Part shown: positions 42,778 to 51,060 of the stretch, piece after piece | How positions within the stretch are numbered: the stretch's first letter is position 1 | How the letters are laid out: every line of letters begins with the position of its first letter | Origin: JANLVI01 sp031363915 | GTDB taxonomy: Bacteria; Vulcanimicrobiota; Vulcanimicrobiia; Vulcanimicrobiales; Vulcanimicrobiaceae | Assembly (NCBI GenBank): GCA_031363915.1 | Contig: JANLVI010000007.1 | Location: forward strand, 248,001 to 312,000 | DNA length: 64,000 nucleotides | Direction: 5' to 3' | Program-made: the position numbers and the translations under genes | The notes under the pieces: model-generated | Told to the model about the DNA's origin: nothing | Seen by the model: the letters and a program-made list of their open reading frames with translations, nothing else | Databases searched by the model: none

Positions 42778-43994
42778 CCGGGCCGCTCCGTGCGCGCGCG
42801 TCGCTTGCGATTCCGGTGCTCATCGGTCTCGTCACGTTCGTTGCGGTGCTGATTTCCTCGCATCTGCGCTCGACACCGTACAACAACTACGTGCTCTTGG
42901 CCGACGCGCTCCTGCACGGCCACGTGTGGATCAACTGGCCCGGCGAATCGGTAAGCGACGCGCTGCTTTGGGAAGGCCGCCGCTATGTGATCGAAGGTCC
43001 GATCCCGGCACTCTTGATCGTGCCGTTCGTTGCGATCTTCGGCGAGCACGCCAACCAAACGACGCTCGCTGCGGCGCTGTGCGCGATTGCGGTTGGGACA
43101 GCGTGGTCGATCGCGCGGAAGCTTGGGGCGAGCGAAAATAACAGCCTCTGGCTCGTCCTCTTCTTTTTCAGCGGTACGGCGCTGTGGTGGTGTTCGATGC
43201 TCGGCGACGTGTGGTTCATCGCGCACTCATCGGCCGTGTGTTTCACGTTGCTTGCGATCCGCGAGTTGCTCGGACGTCAGCGACCGTGGCTCGTCGCCTT
43301 GCTCGCCGTGGGCGCATTCGAATCGCGCTTTTCGATGGTGCTGGCCGTCCCGTTCTACGCGCTGTTTTTGATACGCGGCGGCATCGCGCCCGAAGTCGTG
43401 CGTCCTTCACGAGAGCAAGGGATGGCGCGTCTGCGGTCCTACGCGCTCGTATTCATCCCCGTTCTCGTTCTGTGGGTCGCATACAACGAAGTGCGCTGGC
43501 ATCTCTGGTATGATATCGGCTACACCGCGTTCTACCATCAGGATTCGTGGGGCCAGCCGACCGGCTCGCCGTTCCGACTTGCCTACGTTCCATACGAACT
43601 CTACTCGTTTTTTCTTCAGGGACCGGTGCTTGCCGAATACCGCCAACTTGCCATCCCGCCGTATTTCAAAGTCGACGTGCACGGGCTCGCGCTGACCTGG
43701 ACGAGTCCCGCGCTGGTGCTCGCGTTTCTCGCAAAGACGACGCCCAAGTACCGGCTCGTCATGTGGGTCCTGATTCTTGCGCTCTGGATGCCGTCGCTTG
43801 TGTACTATCTCAACGGCTGGTGGCAATTCGGCATGCGTCACGCACTCGATTTCGAGCCATTCGTTTTCCTGCTTATGGCGATCGGCGTGCGCGGCGGACT
43901 GCCGCTGTGGGGAAAGTGGCTGATCGCCTACGGCGCGTTCGTTGGAGCGTGGGGTATTTGGTTTTGGAACGCGACCTACCGGATCGGCAACTAG
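42741..43994 (+). CDS. Polytopic membrane protein, GT-C-like (copy 2)
   Basis: About 417 residues. It is a paralogue of the preceding gene: the shared blocks are STPYNNYVLLADALLHGHVW, MLGDVWFIA, DVHGLALTWTSPALVL and FGMRHALDFEPFVFLLM. The start is uncertain: a TTG at 42741 gives a 37-base overlap with copy 1, and a GTG near 42820 would be in better agreement with copy 1. I give the longer form. It is the last gene of this three-gene cluster. Confidence 0.6.
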   Translation: MVLERVLPSDVLAGPLRARASLAIPVLIGLVTFVAVLISSHLRSTPYNNYVLLADALLHGHVWINWPGESVSDALLWEGRRYVIEGPIPALLIVPFVAIFGEHANQTTLAAALCAIAVGTAWSIARKLGASENNSLWLVLFFFSGTALWWCSMLGDVWFIAHSSAVCFTLLAIRELLGRQRPWLVALLAVGAFESRFSMVLAVPFYALFLIRGGIAPEVVRPSREQGMARLRSYALVFIPVLVLWVAYNEVRWHLWYDIGYTAFYHQDSWGQPTGSPFRLAYVPYELYSFFLQGPVLAEYRQLAIPPYFKVDVHGLALTWTSPALVLAFLAKTTPKYRLVMWVLILALWMPSLVYYLNGWWQFGMRHALDFEPFVFLLMAIGVRGGLPLWGKWLIAYGAFVGAWGIWFWNATYRIGN

Positions 43995-44036
43995 CCTCGT
44001 ATCCTGTCGCTCAACTCGTTTCACCAGGCATGCTTG

Positions 44037-44318
44037 CTACTCGTCCTCACCGGTTGCGCCGCGTACGAATGAGGCGCCATATAAAATCGCGAGTACGGCA
44101 TAGAGGGCAAGCAGCGGTATCGTAATGACGTTGAAAAAAAGTGTCCCGATAAGAAAAAAAAGCGCGATAATTGCGCTCGCAATTGCGAAGCGGAGGTGGC
44201 CGCGCGCGGTCATGTTGTAGACCTGATTTGCATAGAACGATGCCCTCGAAGTGCGGGCATTGCGATACGCGAGTATGGCACCGAGTGCTGCCGCTACCCC
44301 CCCAAAAATGCCGTACAT
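44037..44318 (-). CDS. Small membrane protein, hypothetical
   Basis: 93 residues from the ATG at 44318, preceded by AGGTG. Three hydrophobic segments (about 2-18, 49-65, 68-85) and an acidic end (GEDE). The middle segment MTARGHLRFAIASAIIALFF is typical of small inner-membrane proteins. No family recognised. Divergent from the SigB-like promoter region that drives the NHEJ operon. Confidence 0.5.
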   Translation of the reverse strand: MYGIFGGVAAALGAILAYRNARTSRASFYANQVYNMTARGHLRFAIASAIIALFFLIGTLFFNVITIPLLALYAVLAILYGASFVRGATGEDE

Positions 44319-44334
44319 ACACCTGGTGTGAGAC

Positions 44335-44359
44335 GTTTGTATACGATTTGCCTGGGTAT
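44335..44359 (+). promoter_or_regulatory. SigB-type promoter of the stress/NHEJ operon
   Basis: GTTTGT (44335-44340), 13-base spacer, GGGTAT (44354-44359), against the SigB consensus GTTTAA-N12-14-GGGTAT: a perfect -10 and 4 of 6 at -35. It lies 37 bases before the ATG at 44397, a sensible leader. The SigB-type factor encoded at 32837 is the obvious candidate to read it. Confidence 0.65.
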
Positions 44360-44396
44360 AACCAAGGCCGTACCCGCTTGCAAGGAGACTCTTACA

Positions 44397-44624
44397 ATGA
44401 ATGACCGCGACGTAGTGGTTCGCGACAGTGGTTCGGGTTCGGTGGCAACGTTTGCCATCGTCGCCGTGATCGTCGTTGCAGCCCTCATCGGACTGTTTGT
44501 CTGGCAACCCTGGAACACAACTTCGACGACGAAGACCACGATCAACGCCCCTGGCGGAACGACGGGCACGACCGGCACGACCGGCACGACGTCAACCGGC
44601 ACGACGACGACGACGACGCACTAA
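44397..44624 (+). CDS. Small membrane protein with Thr/Gly-rich tail
   Basis: 75 residues from the ATG at 44397, preceded by AAGGAGA. One transmembrane helix (about 17-38) and then a low-complexity tail of Thr/Gly repeats encoded by a 9-base tandem repeat. The last residues are a run of Thr and His. First gene of the operon carrying ligD, its polymerase and Ku. TAATG overlap with the next gene. Function unknown. Confidence 0.65.
   Translation: MNDRDVVVRDSGSGSVATFAIVAVIVVAALIGLFVWQPWNTTSTTKTTINAPGGTTGTTGTTGTTSTGTTTTTTH
44561..44620 (+). repeat. 9-base tandem repeats GGCACGACC
   Basis: GGCACGACC-type units, several copies (some with one change), encoding Gly-Thr-Thr in the tail of the small membrane protein. 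A possible site of length variation between strains. Confidence 0.8.
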
Positions 44625-44839
44625 TGAGCGATCTAAAAAATGGCCTCAAGACTGCTGCCGACGAGATGAAGAACCGCGTTGACGCGGGCGCCGAGAAGGC
44701 GAAGCGCGCCGTCGAAGGCGACGAGATGCCGGTCGGCGACCGCATCGCATCCCATGTCAAAGAAACCGGCCACAACATCAAGGCGGAATTTGACAAAGGC
44801 GAACGCGAAGCTCGCCACGGTGCCGACGAAGCCAAGTAA
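44624..44839 (+). CDS. Small hydrophilic stress-type protein (CsbD-like size)
   Basis: 71 residues, almost entirely charged and helical (LKNGLKTAADEMKNRVDAGA, DKGEREARHGADEAK), no membrane helix. It resembles small LEA- or CsbD-like stress proteins in composition, but I cannot confirm a family. ATG overlaps the previous stop, and its 3' end overlaps the GTG start of ligD by about 20 bases. Confidence 0.6.
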   Translation: MSDLKNGLKTAADEMKNRVDAGAEKAKRAVEGDEMPVGDRIASHVKETGHNIKAEFDKGEREARHGADEAK

Positions 44840-46469
44840 ACGGGAGCCGCTCGCGGAGTACGCGCGCAAGCGCGACTTCGCAGCGACACCGGAGCCGACG
44901 GGAAACAGACGCAGCGCGTGTAAGGCGACGCTGCGTTTTGTCATCCAGAAACACCGCGCTTCCCGGCTGCATTACGATTTTCGGCTCGAGGCGGGTGGCG
45001 TGCTCGCCTCGTGGGCCGTACCGAAGGGACCCTCGCGTAACCCGGTTGAGAAGCGGCTCGCGATGCACGTCGAGGATCACCCGTTCGACTATCGGGATTT
45101 CGAGGGGACCATTCCCGGCGGCAATTACGGCGCGGGTGAGGTGATCGTGTGGGACCGCGGGACCTATCGACTCGCCGAAGGCACCGATCCGGTTGCGGAA
45201 ATCGCCGCGGGCAAGATCAAGTTCGTGCTCACCGGCAAGAAGCTGCGCGGGATGTGGACGCTCGTGCGCCTCAAGCACCGCAGTGGTGAAAACGGCGACC
45301 CCTGGCTGTTGATCAAAGACCACGACGCAGGCGTCGACGCCGATTGGGATATCGAAGCGCATGCCGAGTCGGTGAAGTCCGACAAGACGCTCGCCGATCT
45401 CGCGAAAACGACGTCGCCGAAAACCTGGCAGAGCGATCGCCCTGCGGCAGCGAGCACCGCGCCAAAACGCGTACGAGTACGGGCGGCTGCAAAGTGCGAA
45501 CCGTTGCCGCGCGACCCCAAGCCCATGCTCGCAACGCTTGCGGATGCACCCTTCGACGATCCGGCGTGGCTCTTCGAACTCAAATGGGACGGCTATCGCG
45601 CGATCGCCACGATCGATGCCGAGGGCAACGTCGATGTACGTTCGCGCAACGGAAACGATCTGCTCGGACAATTCGGCGAACTTGCGGATCTCGGCGCGGC
45701 ATTCACATCGCGCCCGATCGTCGTCGACGGTGAAGTCGTGATGCTCGACGAGCACGGCCGCTCGTCGTTTCAAGCGCTGCAGTCGCGCGATAAGCGGTTT
45801 ACCAAAGGCAAACCCAAATCGGAGACCGGCGTGACGTTCGTCGCGTTCGATCTGCTGTATGCCGATGGCCGCAATGTGCGCGACGAGCCGCTCGAAGAAC
45901 GTAAGCGGCTGCTCGAAGCGCTCATCGTTCCGGGTCATCGCGTGATGTATTCCAAACACGTCATCGGAAAAGGGACCCAGCTCTACGAACTCGTCGAGTC
46001 TCAAGGCATCGAGGGGATCGTCGCCAAGCAGCGTCAATCGCCGTATCGCGGGGCGCGCTCGCGCGAATGGCTCAAGATCAAAGCCGCCAAACGGCAAGAA
46101 TTTGTGATCGGCGGTTGGACCGAACCGCGTGGCAGCCGCAAAGGCTTCGGCGCGCTCTTACTCGGCGTCTACGAGGGCAAGAAACTCGTGTATAGCGGGC
46201 ACGTTGGCACCGGATTCGATGCAAAATTACTCGCCGGGATCGCGAAAGAACTGCGCGTGAACGCAAGCGCTGACTCACCTTTTGTCGAGACGCCGAAAAC
46301 GAACACACCGGCACACTTTGTCAAACCGAAATTGGTTGCCGAGATCAAGTTCACCGAGTGGACGCACGATGCGCGCTTGCGGCATCCGGTCTTCCTCGGA
46401 CTGCGCTCTGATAAGAACCCGACCAGTGTCGTGCGCGAACGCGAAATTGCCGCGACGGCGCGAGACTGA
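44820..46469 (+). CDS. ligD: LigD: 3'-phosphoesterase plus ATP-dependent DNA ligase
   Basis: About 549 residues. N-terminal phosphoesterase domain: HRASRLHYDFRLEAGG with the catalytic His, then AMHVEDHPFDYRDFEG and GTIPGGNYGAGEV. The ligase domain has the adenylation Lys255 in ELKWDGYRAI, nucleotidyl-transferase motifs VDGEVVMLDEHG, EGIVAKQRQSPY, EWLKIK, and a C-terminal OB fold. It seals double-strand breaks in Ku-dependent end joining. I start at the GTG at 44820, close to the usual LigD N-terminus (LAEYARKRDFAATPEP). The polymerase domain is a separate gene. Confidence 0.93.
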   Translation: MPTKPSKREPLAEYARKRDFAATPEPTGNRRSACKATLRFVIQKHRASRLHYDFRLEAGGVLASWAVPKGPSRNPVEKRLAMHVEDHPFDYRDFEGTIPGGNYGAGEVIVWDRGTYRLAEGTDPVAEIAAGKIKFVLTGKKLRGMWTLVRLKHRSGENGDPWLLIKDHDAGVDADWDIEAHAESVKSDKTLADLAKTTSPKTWQSDRPAAASTAPKRVRVRAAAKCEPLPRDPKPMLATLADAPFDDPAWLFELKWDGYRAIATIDAEGNVDVRSRNGNDLLGQFGELADLGAAFTSRPIVVDGEVVMLDEHGRSSFQALQSRDKRFTKGKPKSETGVTFVAFDLLYADGRNVRDEPLEERKRLLEALIVPGHRVMYSKHVIGKGTQLYELVESQGIEGIVAKQRQSPYRGARSREWLKIKAAKRQEFVIGGWTEPRGSRKGFGALLLGVYEGKKLVYSGHVGTGFDAKLLAGIAKELRVNASADSPFVETPKTNTPAHFVKPKLVAEIKFTEWTHDARLRHPVFLGLRSDKNPTSVVREREIAATARD

Positions 46470-47428
46470 TGCCGGCCGCGCCGCGGACGACGCTGGAGGT
46501 CGCCGGCCGCTCGCTTTCAATCTCCAACATCGACAAGGTGCTGTGGCCGCGCGACGGCTTCACCAAAGGGGATTTGATCGCATATTACCGCGCGGTCGCG
46601 CCATTCATCGTTCCCTACTTGCACGGCCGCCCGCTCACGCTCGAACGTTTCCCGGATGGCATTGATGGCGAGGCGTGGTGGGAAAAGAACGCGCACCGCG
46701 GCCTTCCGGCGTGGATCCCGACCGTTGCCGTACCCTCGAGCGGCGGCCGACACGAGACGATTGCGTTCATGGTGTGCGATGACGAGCCCGCGCTCGTCTA
46801 CGTCGCAAATCTCGCCGGGATCGTGCTGCACGTGTGGATCTCCCGCGAGCCGACGCTCGACGTGCCCGATTTCATCTTGTTCGATCTCGATCCGTGGGAG
46901 GGCTGTACGATTGCAAACCTCGCGACCGTCGCGATTGCCTTCCGCGATGCGTTACAAGAAATCGGCCTCAAGCCGCTTGTAAAAACGACGGGCGGCGCCG
47001 GCTTTCACGTGCTCGTTCCGCTGCAGCCGCGTTACGACTACGACCTCGTCAAAGGCTTCGGGGAGCTCATCGCTCACCACATCAACGGGCTTTTGCCGGA
47101 ACGCACGACCCTCGAGCGGATGACGAAAAAACGTCCTGCCGGTACGGTGTATTTGGACTGGGTCCAGGTCGGTAAGGGCAAGACGCTCGTTGCCCCTTAC
47201 AGCGTGCGCGCACGCGACGGAGCTCCCGTCTCGATGCCGCTCGACTGGGACACGGTCGATGCGATGCGCCGTAAGCGTGCCAAAGAGACCGAGTCCGAGA
47301 TGCTCCGCTGGACGATCCGCAACGTTCCGGGGCTGCTTGCGAAGAACGGCGATCCGTGGGTAGACGGGTGGAAGCCGCAACGGCTCGAAGCGGCCCTCAA
47401 GAACGCTCGCTCGCTCTGGAGTACCTAA
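46469..47428 (+). CDS. ligD: LigD polymerase domain (primase-polymerase, NHEJ)
   Basis: 319 residues of the archaeo-eukaryotic primase type found in bacterial NHEJ. Features: SISNIDKVLWPRDGFTKGDL, RPLTLERFPDGIDGE, the catalytic acidic pair FDLDPWEG, TTGGAGFHVLVPL, and RARDGAPVSMPLDWD. It fills gaps with ribonucleotides at broken ends. ATG overlaps the ligase stop and its own TAA overlaps the Ku ATG. In mycobacteria this domain is fused to LigD; here it is split off. Confidence 0.93.
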   Translation: MPAAPRTTLEVAGRSLSISNIDKVLWPRDGFTKGDLIAYYRAVAPFIVPYLHGRPLTLERFPDGIDGEAWWEKNAHRGLPAWIPTVAVPSSGGRHETIAFMVCDDEPALVYVANLAGIVLHVWISREPTLDVPDFILFDLDPWEGCTIANLATVAIAFRDALQEIGLKPLVKTTGGAGFHVLVPLQPRYDYDLVKGFGELIAHHINGLLPERTTLERMTKKRPAGTVYLDWVQVGKGKTLVAPYSVRARDGAPVSMPLDWDTVDAMRRKRAKETESEMLRWTIRNVPGLLAKNGDPWVDGWKPQRLEAALKNARSLWST

Positions 47429-48336
47429 TGGCTCACGCGATCTGGTCCGGCGCAATTAACTTCGGCCTCGTGACGATCCCGGTCAAGCTGTTCACGGCGG
47501 TACGGACGAACGATCTGCGCTTCAACTTCTTGCATAAAAAAGACGAAGGCCGCATCAATAACATCCGCCGCTGCAGCGTCTGTGGTGAGGAAGTGGCCTT
47601 TGCCGATCTCGTGCGCGGCTTCGAGTACGAAAAAGGCAATTACGTGATCGTCACGGACGACGACTTCAAGCGCGTCAATATCGAGGCGACGCAGTCGGTC
47701 GATATCATGGAGTTCGTCGAACTCGACCAGATCGATCCGATGTTCTTCGATACGCCCTACTATCTCGAACCCGAGAAAAAAGGCCGCCACGCCTACGCGC
47801 TCTTGCGCGAGTCGCTCAAGGAGGCCAACAAAGTCGGCATCGCGCGCGTCGTCATTCGCTCGCGCGAGCACCTCGCGGCCCTCAAACCCTCAGGCGAGGC
47901 GCTCGTGCTCGAGTTGATGCACTACGCCGATGAGATCGTCGATCAGACTGATTTCGACTTCCCCGCGCTCAAAGAGAACGTTGCGCCCGCGGAGCTCAAA
48001 GTGGCAAAAATGCTGATCGATTCGATGAGTTCGGAGACCTTCGAACCCGCGCAGTTTCACGATAAATACAAAGAAGAGATTATGACCATGATCGAGGCGC
48101 GCGCGGCGGGGAAAGATCTTCCGGTCGCCGTCGGCAAAGCGCCCAAGGTCAGTAACGTGGTCAACATCATGGACATGCTCCAGCGCAGTTTGGAAGAATC
48201 AGCCGGCAAACGCGACGCCCGCGCGAGCGGCACCGCGACGAAGGCCGCCGCGAAAAAATCAGCGACCCAGAAAGCAAGCGCGAAGAAGTCCGCAGCCGAA
48301 AAGCCCGCCGCCAAACCCAAACGCAAGACCGCATAA
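47428..48336 (+). CDS. ku: Ku-family DNA end-binding protein
   Basis: 302 residues. The Ku core starts IWSGAINFGLVTIPVKLFTA, with the typical LLRESLKEANKVGIARVVIRSREH and FHDKYKEEIMTMIEA. The C-terminal tail (about 260-302) is a Lys/Ala repeat that can bind DNA, as in mycobacterial Ku. A homodimer threads onto double-strand ends and recruits LigD. Last gene of the operon; followed by a bidirectional terminator. Confidence 0.95.
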   Translation: MAHAIWSGAINFGLVTIPVKLFTAVRTNDLRFNFLHKKDEGRINNIRRCSVCGEEVAFADLVRGFEYEKGNYVIVTDDDFKRVNIEATQSVDIMEFVELDQIDPMFFDTPYYLEPEKKGRHAYALLRESLKEANKVGIARVVIRSREHLAALKPSGEALVLELMHYADEIVDQTDFDFPALKENVAPAELKVAKMLIDSMSSETFEPAQFHDKYKEEIMTMIEARAAGKDLPVAVGKAPKVSNVVNIMDMLQRSLEESAGKRDARASGTATKAAAKKSATQKASAKKSAAEKPAAKPKRKTA

Positions 48337-48337
48337 G

Positions 48338-48371
48338 AAAAAGCCCGCGGCTTGAAAGCAGCGGGCTTTTT
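48338..48371. terminator. Bidirectional terminator between ku and hup
   Basis: AAAAAGCCCGC pairs with GCGGGCTTTTT across a loop of about 12 bases; T-runs on both strands serve the convergent ku and HU genes. Confidence 0.9.
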
Positions 48372-48386
48372 CGTGACCAAGCACGG

Positions 48387-48815
48387 TTAGCGGCGGGTGG
48401 TTTTCTTTGCTGCCGTTTTCTTTTTGGCCGGAGCGGCTTTCTTAGCCGGGGCCTTCTTGGCCGCGGTTTTCTTCGCAGGCGCGGTCTTCTTCGCGGCGGT
48501 TTTGCGGGCTGCGGGTTTCGCAGCGGCCGAGCCCGGACGCTTCGATGCGACGGCATCCTTGAGCGGTTTGCCGGCGGTGAATTTCAGCACGCGCTTCGCA
48601 GCGATCTTGATGGCCTCGCCGGTCGCCGGATTGCGGCCCATGCGCGCCGCACGATCGCGGATCTTGAACTGGCCGAAGGGCGCGAGCTGTACTTTATCGC
48701 CGCTCTTGAGCACGTCCGTCATTTTATCGAGCATTGCCTCGATCATTTCGGCGACTTGCTTGCGGGGAAGTTCGTGCTCTTCTGCGAGTTCGCGCACGAG
48801 TTCTGCTTTGGTCAT
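48387..48815 (-). CDS. hup: HU-family DNA-binding protein with H1-like tail
   Basis: 142 residues. Residues 1-90 are the HU/IHF fold (MTKAELVRELAEEHELPRKQ, GDKVQLAPFGQFKIRDRAARMGRNPATGE). The last 50 residues are a Lys/Ala/Pro repeat (KKTAAKKAPAKKAAPAKKKT-like) resembling the C-terminal domain of histone H1 and of mycobacterial HupB. It compacts the nucleoid. The tail composition is unlike its neighbours but resembles the Ku tail encoded just upstream on the other strand. A palindrome lies in its promoter region. Confidence 0.93.
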   Translation of the reverse strand: MTKAELVRELAEEHELPRKQVAEMIEAMLDKMTDVLKSGDKVQLAPFGQFKIRDRAARMGRNPATGEAIKIAAKRVLKFTAGKPLKDAVASKRPGSAAAKPAARKTAAKKTAPAKKTAAKKAPAKKAAPAKKKTAAKKTTRR

Positions 48816-48885
48816 TATGTCCTTTCGGAAAAAGCTCGGCTCGCAACGCGAGTCGTTTGCCGCACAGATACGCTACGCGCGCGGT

Positions 48886-48921
48886 AAATACTGCCGATTT
48901 TTCGATGAAAAAGCAGTATTT
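48886..48921. promoter_or_regulatory. Long imperfect palindrome upstream of hup
   Basis: AAATACTGC (48886-48894) is the exact inverse of GCAGTATTT (48913-48921), and the interior TTTTTC/GAAAAA also pairs. It is 70-105 bases before the hup ATG and 9 bases beyond the MFS stop. It has no T-run after it on the minus strand, so an operator or an RNA hairpin is more likely than a terminator. Confidence 0.5.
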
Positions 48922-48929
48922 TCAAGGCC

Positions 48930-50111
48930 TTAAGCTTCGGCCTCGATCGCGAGTGCGTCGATTTGCGGCGACTTCGTTTGCGTTAACCCGAGCGCAAGTG
49001 CGCCGAGGGTGAAGAGACCGGAGATTCCGGCGGTTGCCGCGACCCCGTACCATTCCAGCGCGCCGGTGGAAATCGTGGGCATCGCAATCCCCGCTGCCGA
49101 GTCGAGCGACGAGCCGACGCCCAGAATCGTGCCGCGCTGATTCTCCGGCGCCGCATCCGTCATCAGCGCGGCAAGGGTCGCGTTGTTGATCGAAAGTCCG
49201 AACGCGAAGAAGACCAGCATGACGAATCCGCTGAAGATGTCGTGGATGAACGGCACGATGCCGAAGGCGATCAAACACGCGACGAGCCCGAGGTTCGATG
49301 CGCGCCTGGCACCGAGCGCATCCGTGATGCGGCCCACAACCCCGAGCTGAATCACAATGCTAATCACACCGAATCCGGCAAAAAAATAACTCGCGGTAGA
49401 TTCGTTCAGACCGAGTTGGCGTTGCAGGATGAGCGTAAACGCCGCAAACCACCCGTACAGGCCGAGCGACCAAATGAATTTCTGAACGAGGACGGGCGCG
49501 AGCTTTTTGTCGCCGAGCGAGCGGACGATATCGCCGAAGCCAGCGGCGTCTTGTTGTGATTCTTTCGTGCGTGACTCGGGCAGCATGACGAGCGTGAGCA
49601 CGAGGGTGAGCAATTGCAAGCCCGCAGCAGCAAGGAACGGTGCGGTGTAGCCATATTTACCGACGAGCAGTCCGCCGAAGGCCGGACCGAAGACGATTCC
49701 CGCGCTAAAGGCCGCGCCTACGTATGAAAATGCCCGCGCGCGTTGCTCGGGCGCGACGAGATCGGAGACATACGCCTGCGTCACGCTGATATTGCCGCCG
49801 CTCACACCCTCGATGATGCGCGCGGCGAACACCCAACCGATGGTGGGTGCGAACGCGAGCATCGTCCACCCGACGGTCGCGCCGATTTGACTCACCACGA
49901 GCACCATCTTGCGGCCGATGCGGTCGCTCACGTGTCCCCAGATAGGCCCCGCGACGAACTGGCAGATCGCGAACGTGGAGAAGAGCAGACCGACCACGAC
50001 CACCGGCGCGCCGAAATGCTGCACGTAGTACGGCATGAGCGGCAAGAGAATACTGAAACCCAGGATGTCGATGAACGTGATACCGAGGATCGGCAAGAGC
50101 CGCACGATCAC
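48930..50111 (-). CDS. MFS transporter
   Basis: 393 residues with twelve predicted transmembrane helices. The loop 2-3 motif is GHVSDRIGRKMVLV, the MFS A-motif. Similarity in pattern to DHA1-type drug/sugar exporters (TetA/Bmr-like); the sequence near the second half has GRITDALGARR. Start is a GTG at 50111 that overlaps the SDR stop as GTGA, so the frame extending further to 50402 is not used. Substrate unknown. Confidence 0.85.
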   Translation of the reverse strand: MIVRLLPILGITFIDILGFSILLPLMPYYVQHFGAPVVVVGLLFSTFAICQFVAGPIWGHVSDRIGRKMVLVVSQIGATVGWTMLAFAPTIGWVFAARIIEGVSGGNISVTQAYVSDLVAPEQRARAFSYVGAAFSAGIVFGPAFGGLLVGKYGYTAPFLAAAGLQLLTLVLTLVMLPESRTKESQQDAAGFGDIVRSLGDKKLAPVLVQKFIWSLGLYGWFAAFTLILQRQLGLNESTASYFFAGFGVISIVIQLGVVGRITDALGARRASNLGLVACLIAFGIVPFIHDIFSGFVMLVFFAFGLSINNATLAALMTDAAPENQRGTILGVGSSLDSAAGIAMPTISTGALEWYGVAATAGISGLFTLGALALGLTQTKSPQIDALAIEAEA

Positions 50112-50959
50112 GCGGTGACTTTCTCTATTGCATAGCCGATCATCCGGTCGCGAAGGCCGCTTGGCAGCATGGCGAACGCGATCTGCGCGCGCGCATCGGT
50201 GCCGATCACGTAGCGCGTTTTCGGTCGGCGAGCGACGAGCGCATGTTCGACGGCCTCGGCAACGTGGGCAGCGGGAAGCGCGCGTTTTGCGATCCCGGCG
50301 ATGATCTTTCCCATCGCGGCTTCGATCGGCGCATAAAGTTCGCGCATCCCGGGATCGTAGCGCTGGGAGCGCGCGCTTCCTTCGCTCTGCGCTTTGTCCC
50401 AAATCGGCGTGTCGATCGCACCGGGTTCGAGCAGGGCGACCGCGATGTCGAAGGGCGCCAGTTCCACGCGCAGTGCGTCGCTGATCGCCTCGACCGCAAA
50501 TTTACTCGCCGCGTACGGCGCCGTGAACGGCGCCGCAAAACGACCGGAAATCGAGCCGATATTCACGATGCGGCCGATCGATTGACGCAGCAGCGGCAAG
50601 AAGGCTTGCGTCACCGCGACCAAGCCGATGACGTTGATCTCGAACTGCTGGCGCAAGTCGTCGATGGCGATTGCTTCGAGCGGTCCGCCGACGACGATCC
50701 CGGCATTGTTCACCAGGCCATAGAGTCCGCGGCCCGCCGTTTGAACCTGCGCGCGTGCAGCGGCAATCGCCGCCGCATCGCAGACGTCGAGAATTACGGG
50801 CGAGCAGGCGACGCCGAGTTCGCCCGCGATCCGCGCGCCGTCGGCAGCGCTGCGCACGCCGGCATAGACGTGAAACCCCGCCTTGACGAGTTGCCGTGCG
50901 GTGGCAGCGCCGATCCCGCTCGAACAACCCGTGATCAACACCGCCTTGCGCTCTACCAT
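50108..50959 (-). CDS. Short-chain dehydrogenase/reductase
   Basis: 283 residues from the ATG at 50959 (a GTG one codon earlier is possible). Rossmann motif TGCSSGIGAATARQL, NNAGIV at the coenzyme site, and the catalytic Ser/Tyr/Lys set in INIGSISG ... PYAASKFAVEAISD. The C-terminal part is longer than minimal SDRs. Members near transporters act on many alcohols or ketones; nothing points to a substrate here. Confidence 0.88.
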   Translation of the reverse strand: MVERKAVLITGCSSGIGAATARQLVKAGFHVYAGVRSAADGARIAGELGVACSPVILDVCDAAAIAAARAQVQTAGRGLYGLVNNAGIVVGGPLEAIAIDDLRQQFEINVIGLVAVTQAFLPLLRQSIGRIVNIGSISGRFAAPFTAPYAASKFAVEAISDALRVELAPFDIAVALLEPGAIDTPIWDKAQSEGSARSQRYDPGMRELYAPIEAAMGKIIAGIAKRALPAAHVAEAVEHALVARRPKTRYVIGTDARAQIAFAMLPSGLRDRMIGYAIEKVTA

Positions 50960-51060
50960 CACGCCTACGAACCCGGCGCCGCGATCAATCGCTTCGATCG
51001 CCGTAAGCGCGATCGGTGGAAACGTGAATCGCCGACCGGCTGAGACGGGTTTGCGAGGCT

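Noticed and set aside
44679..44819. Extended N-terminus of ligD
   Set aside because: It overlaps the 71-residue gene in another frame and does not resemble LigD.
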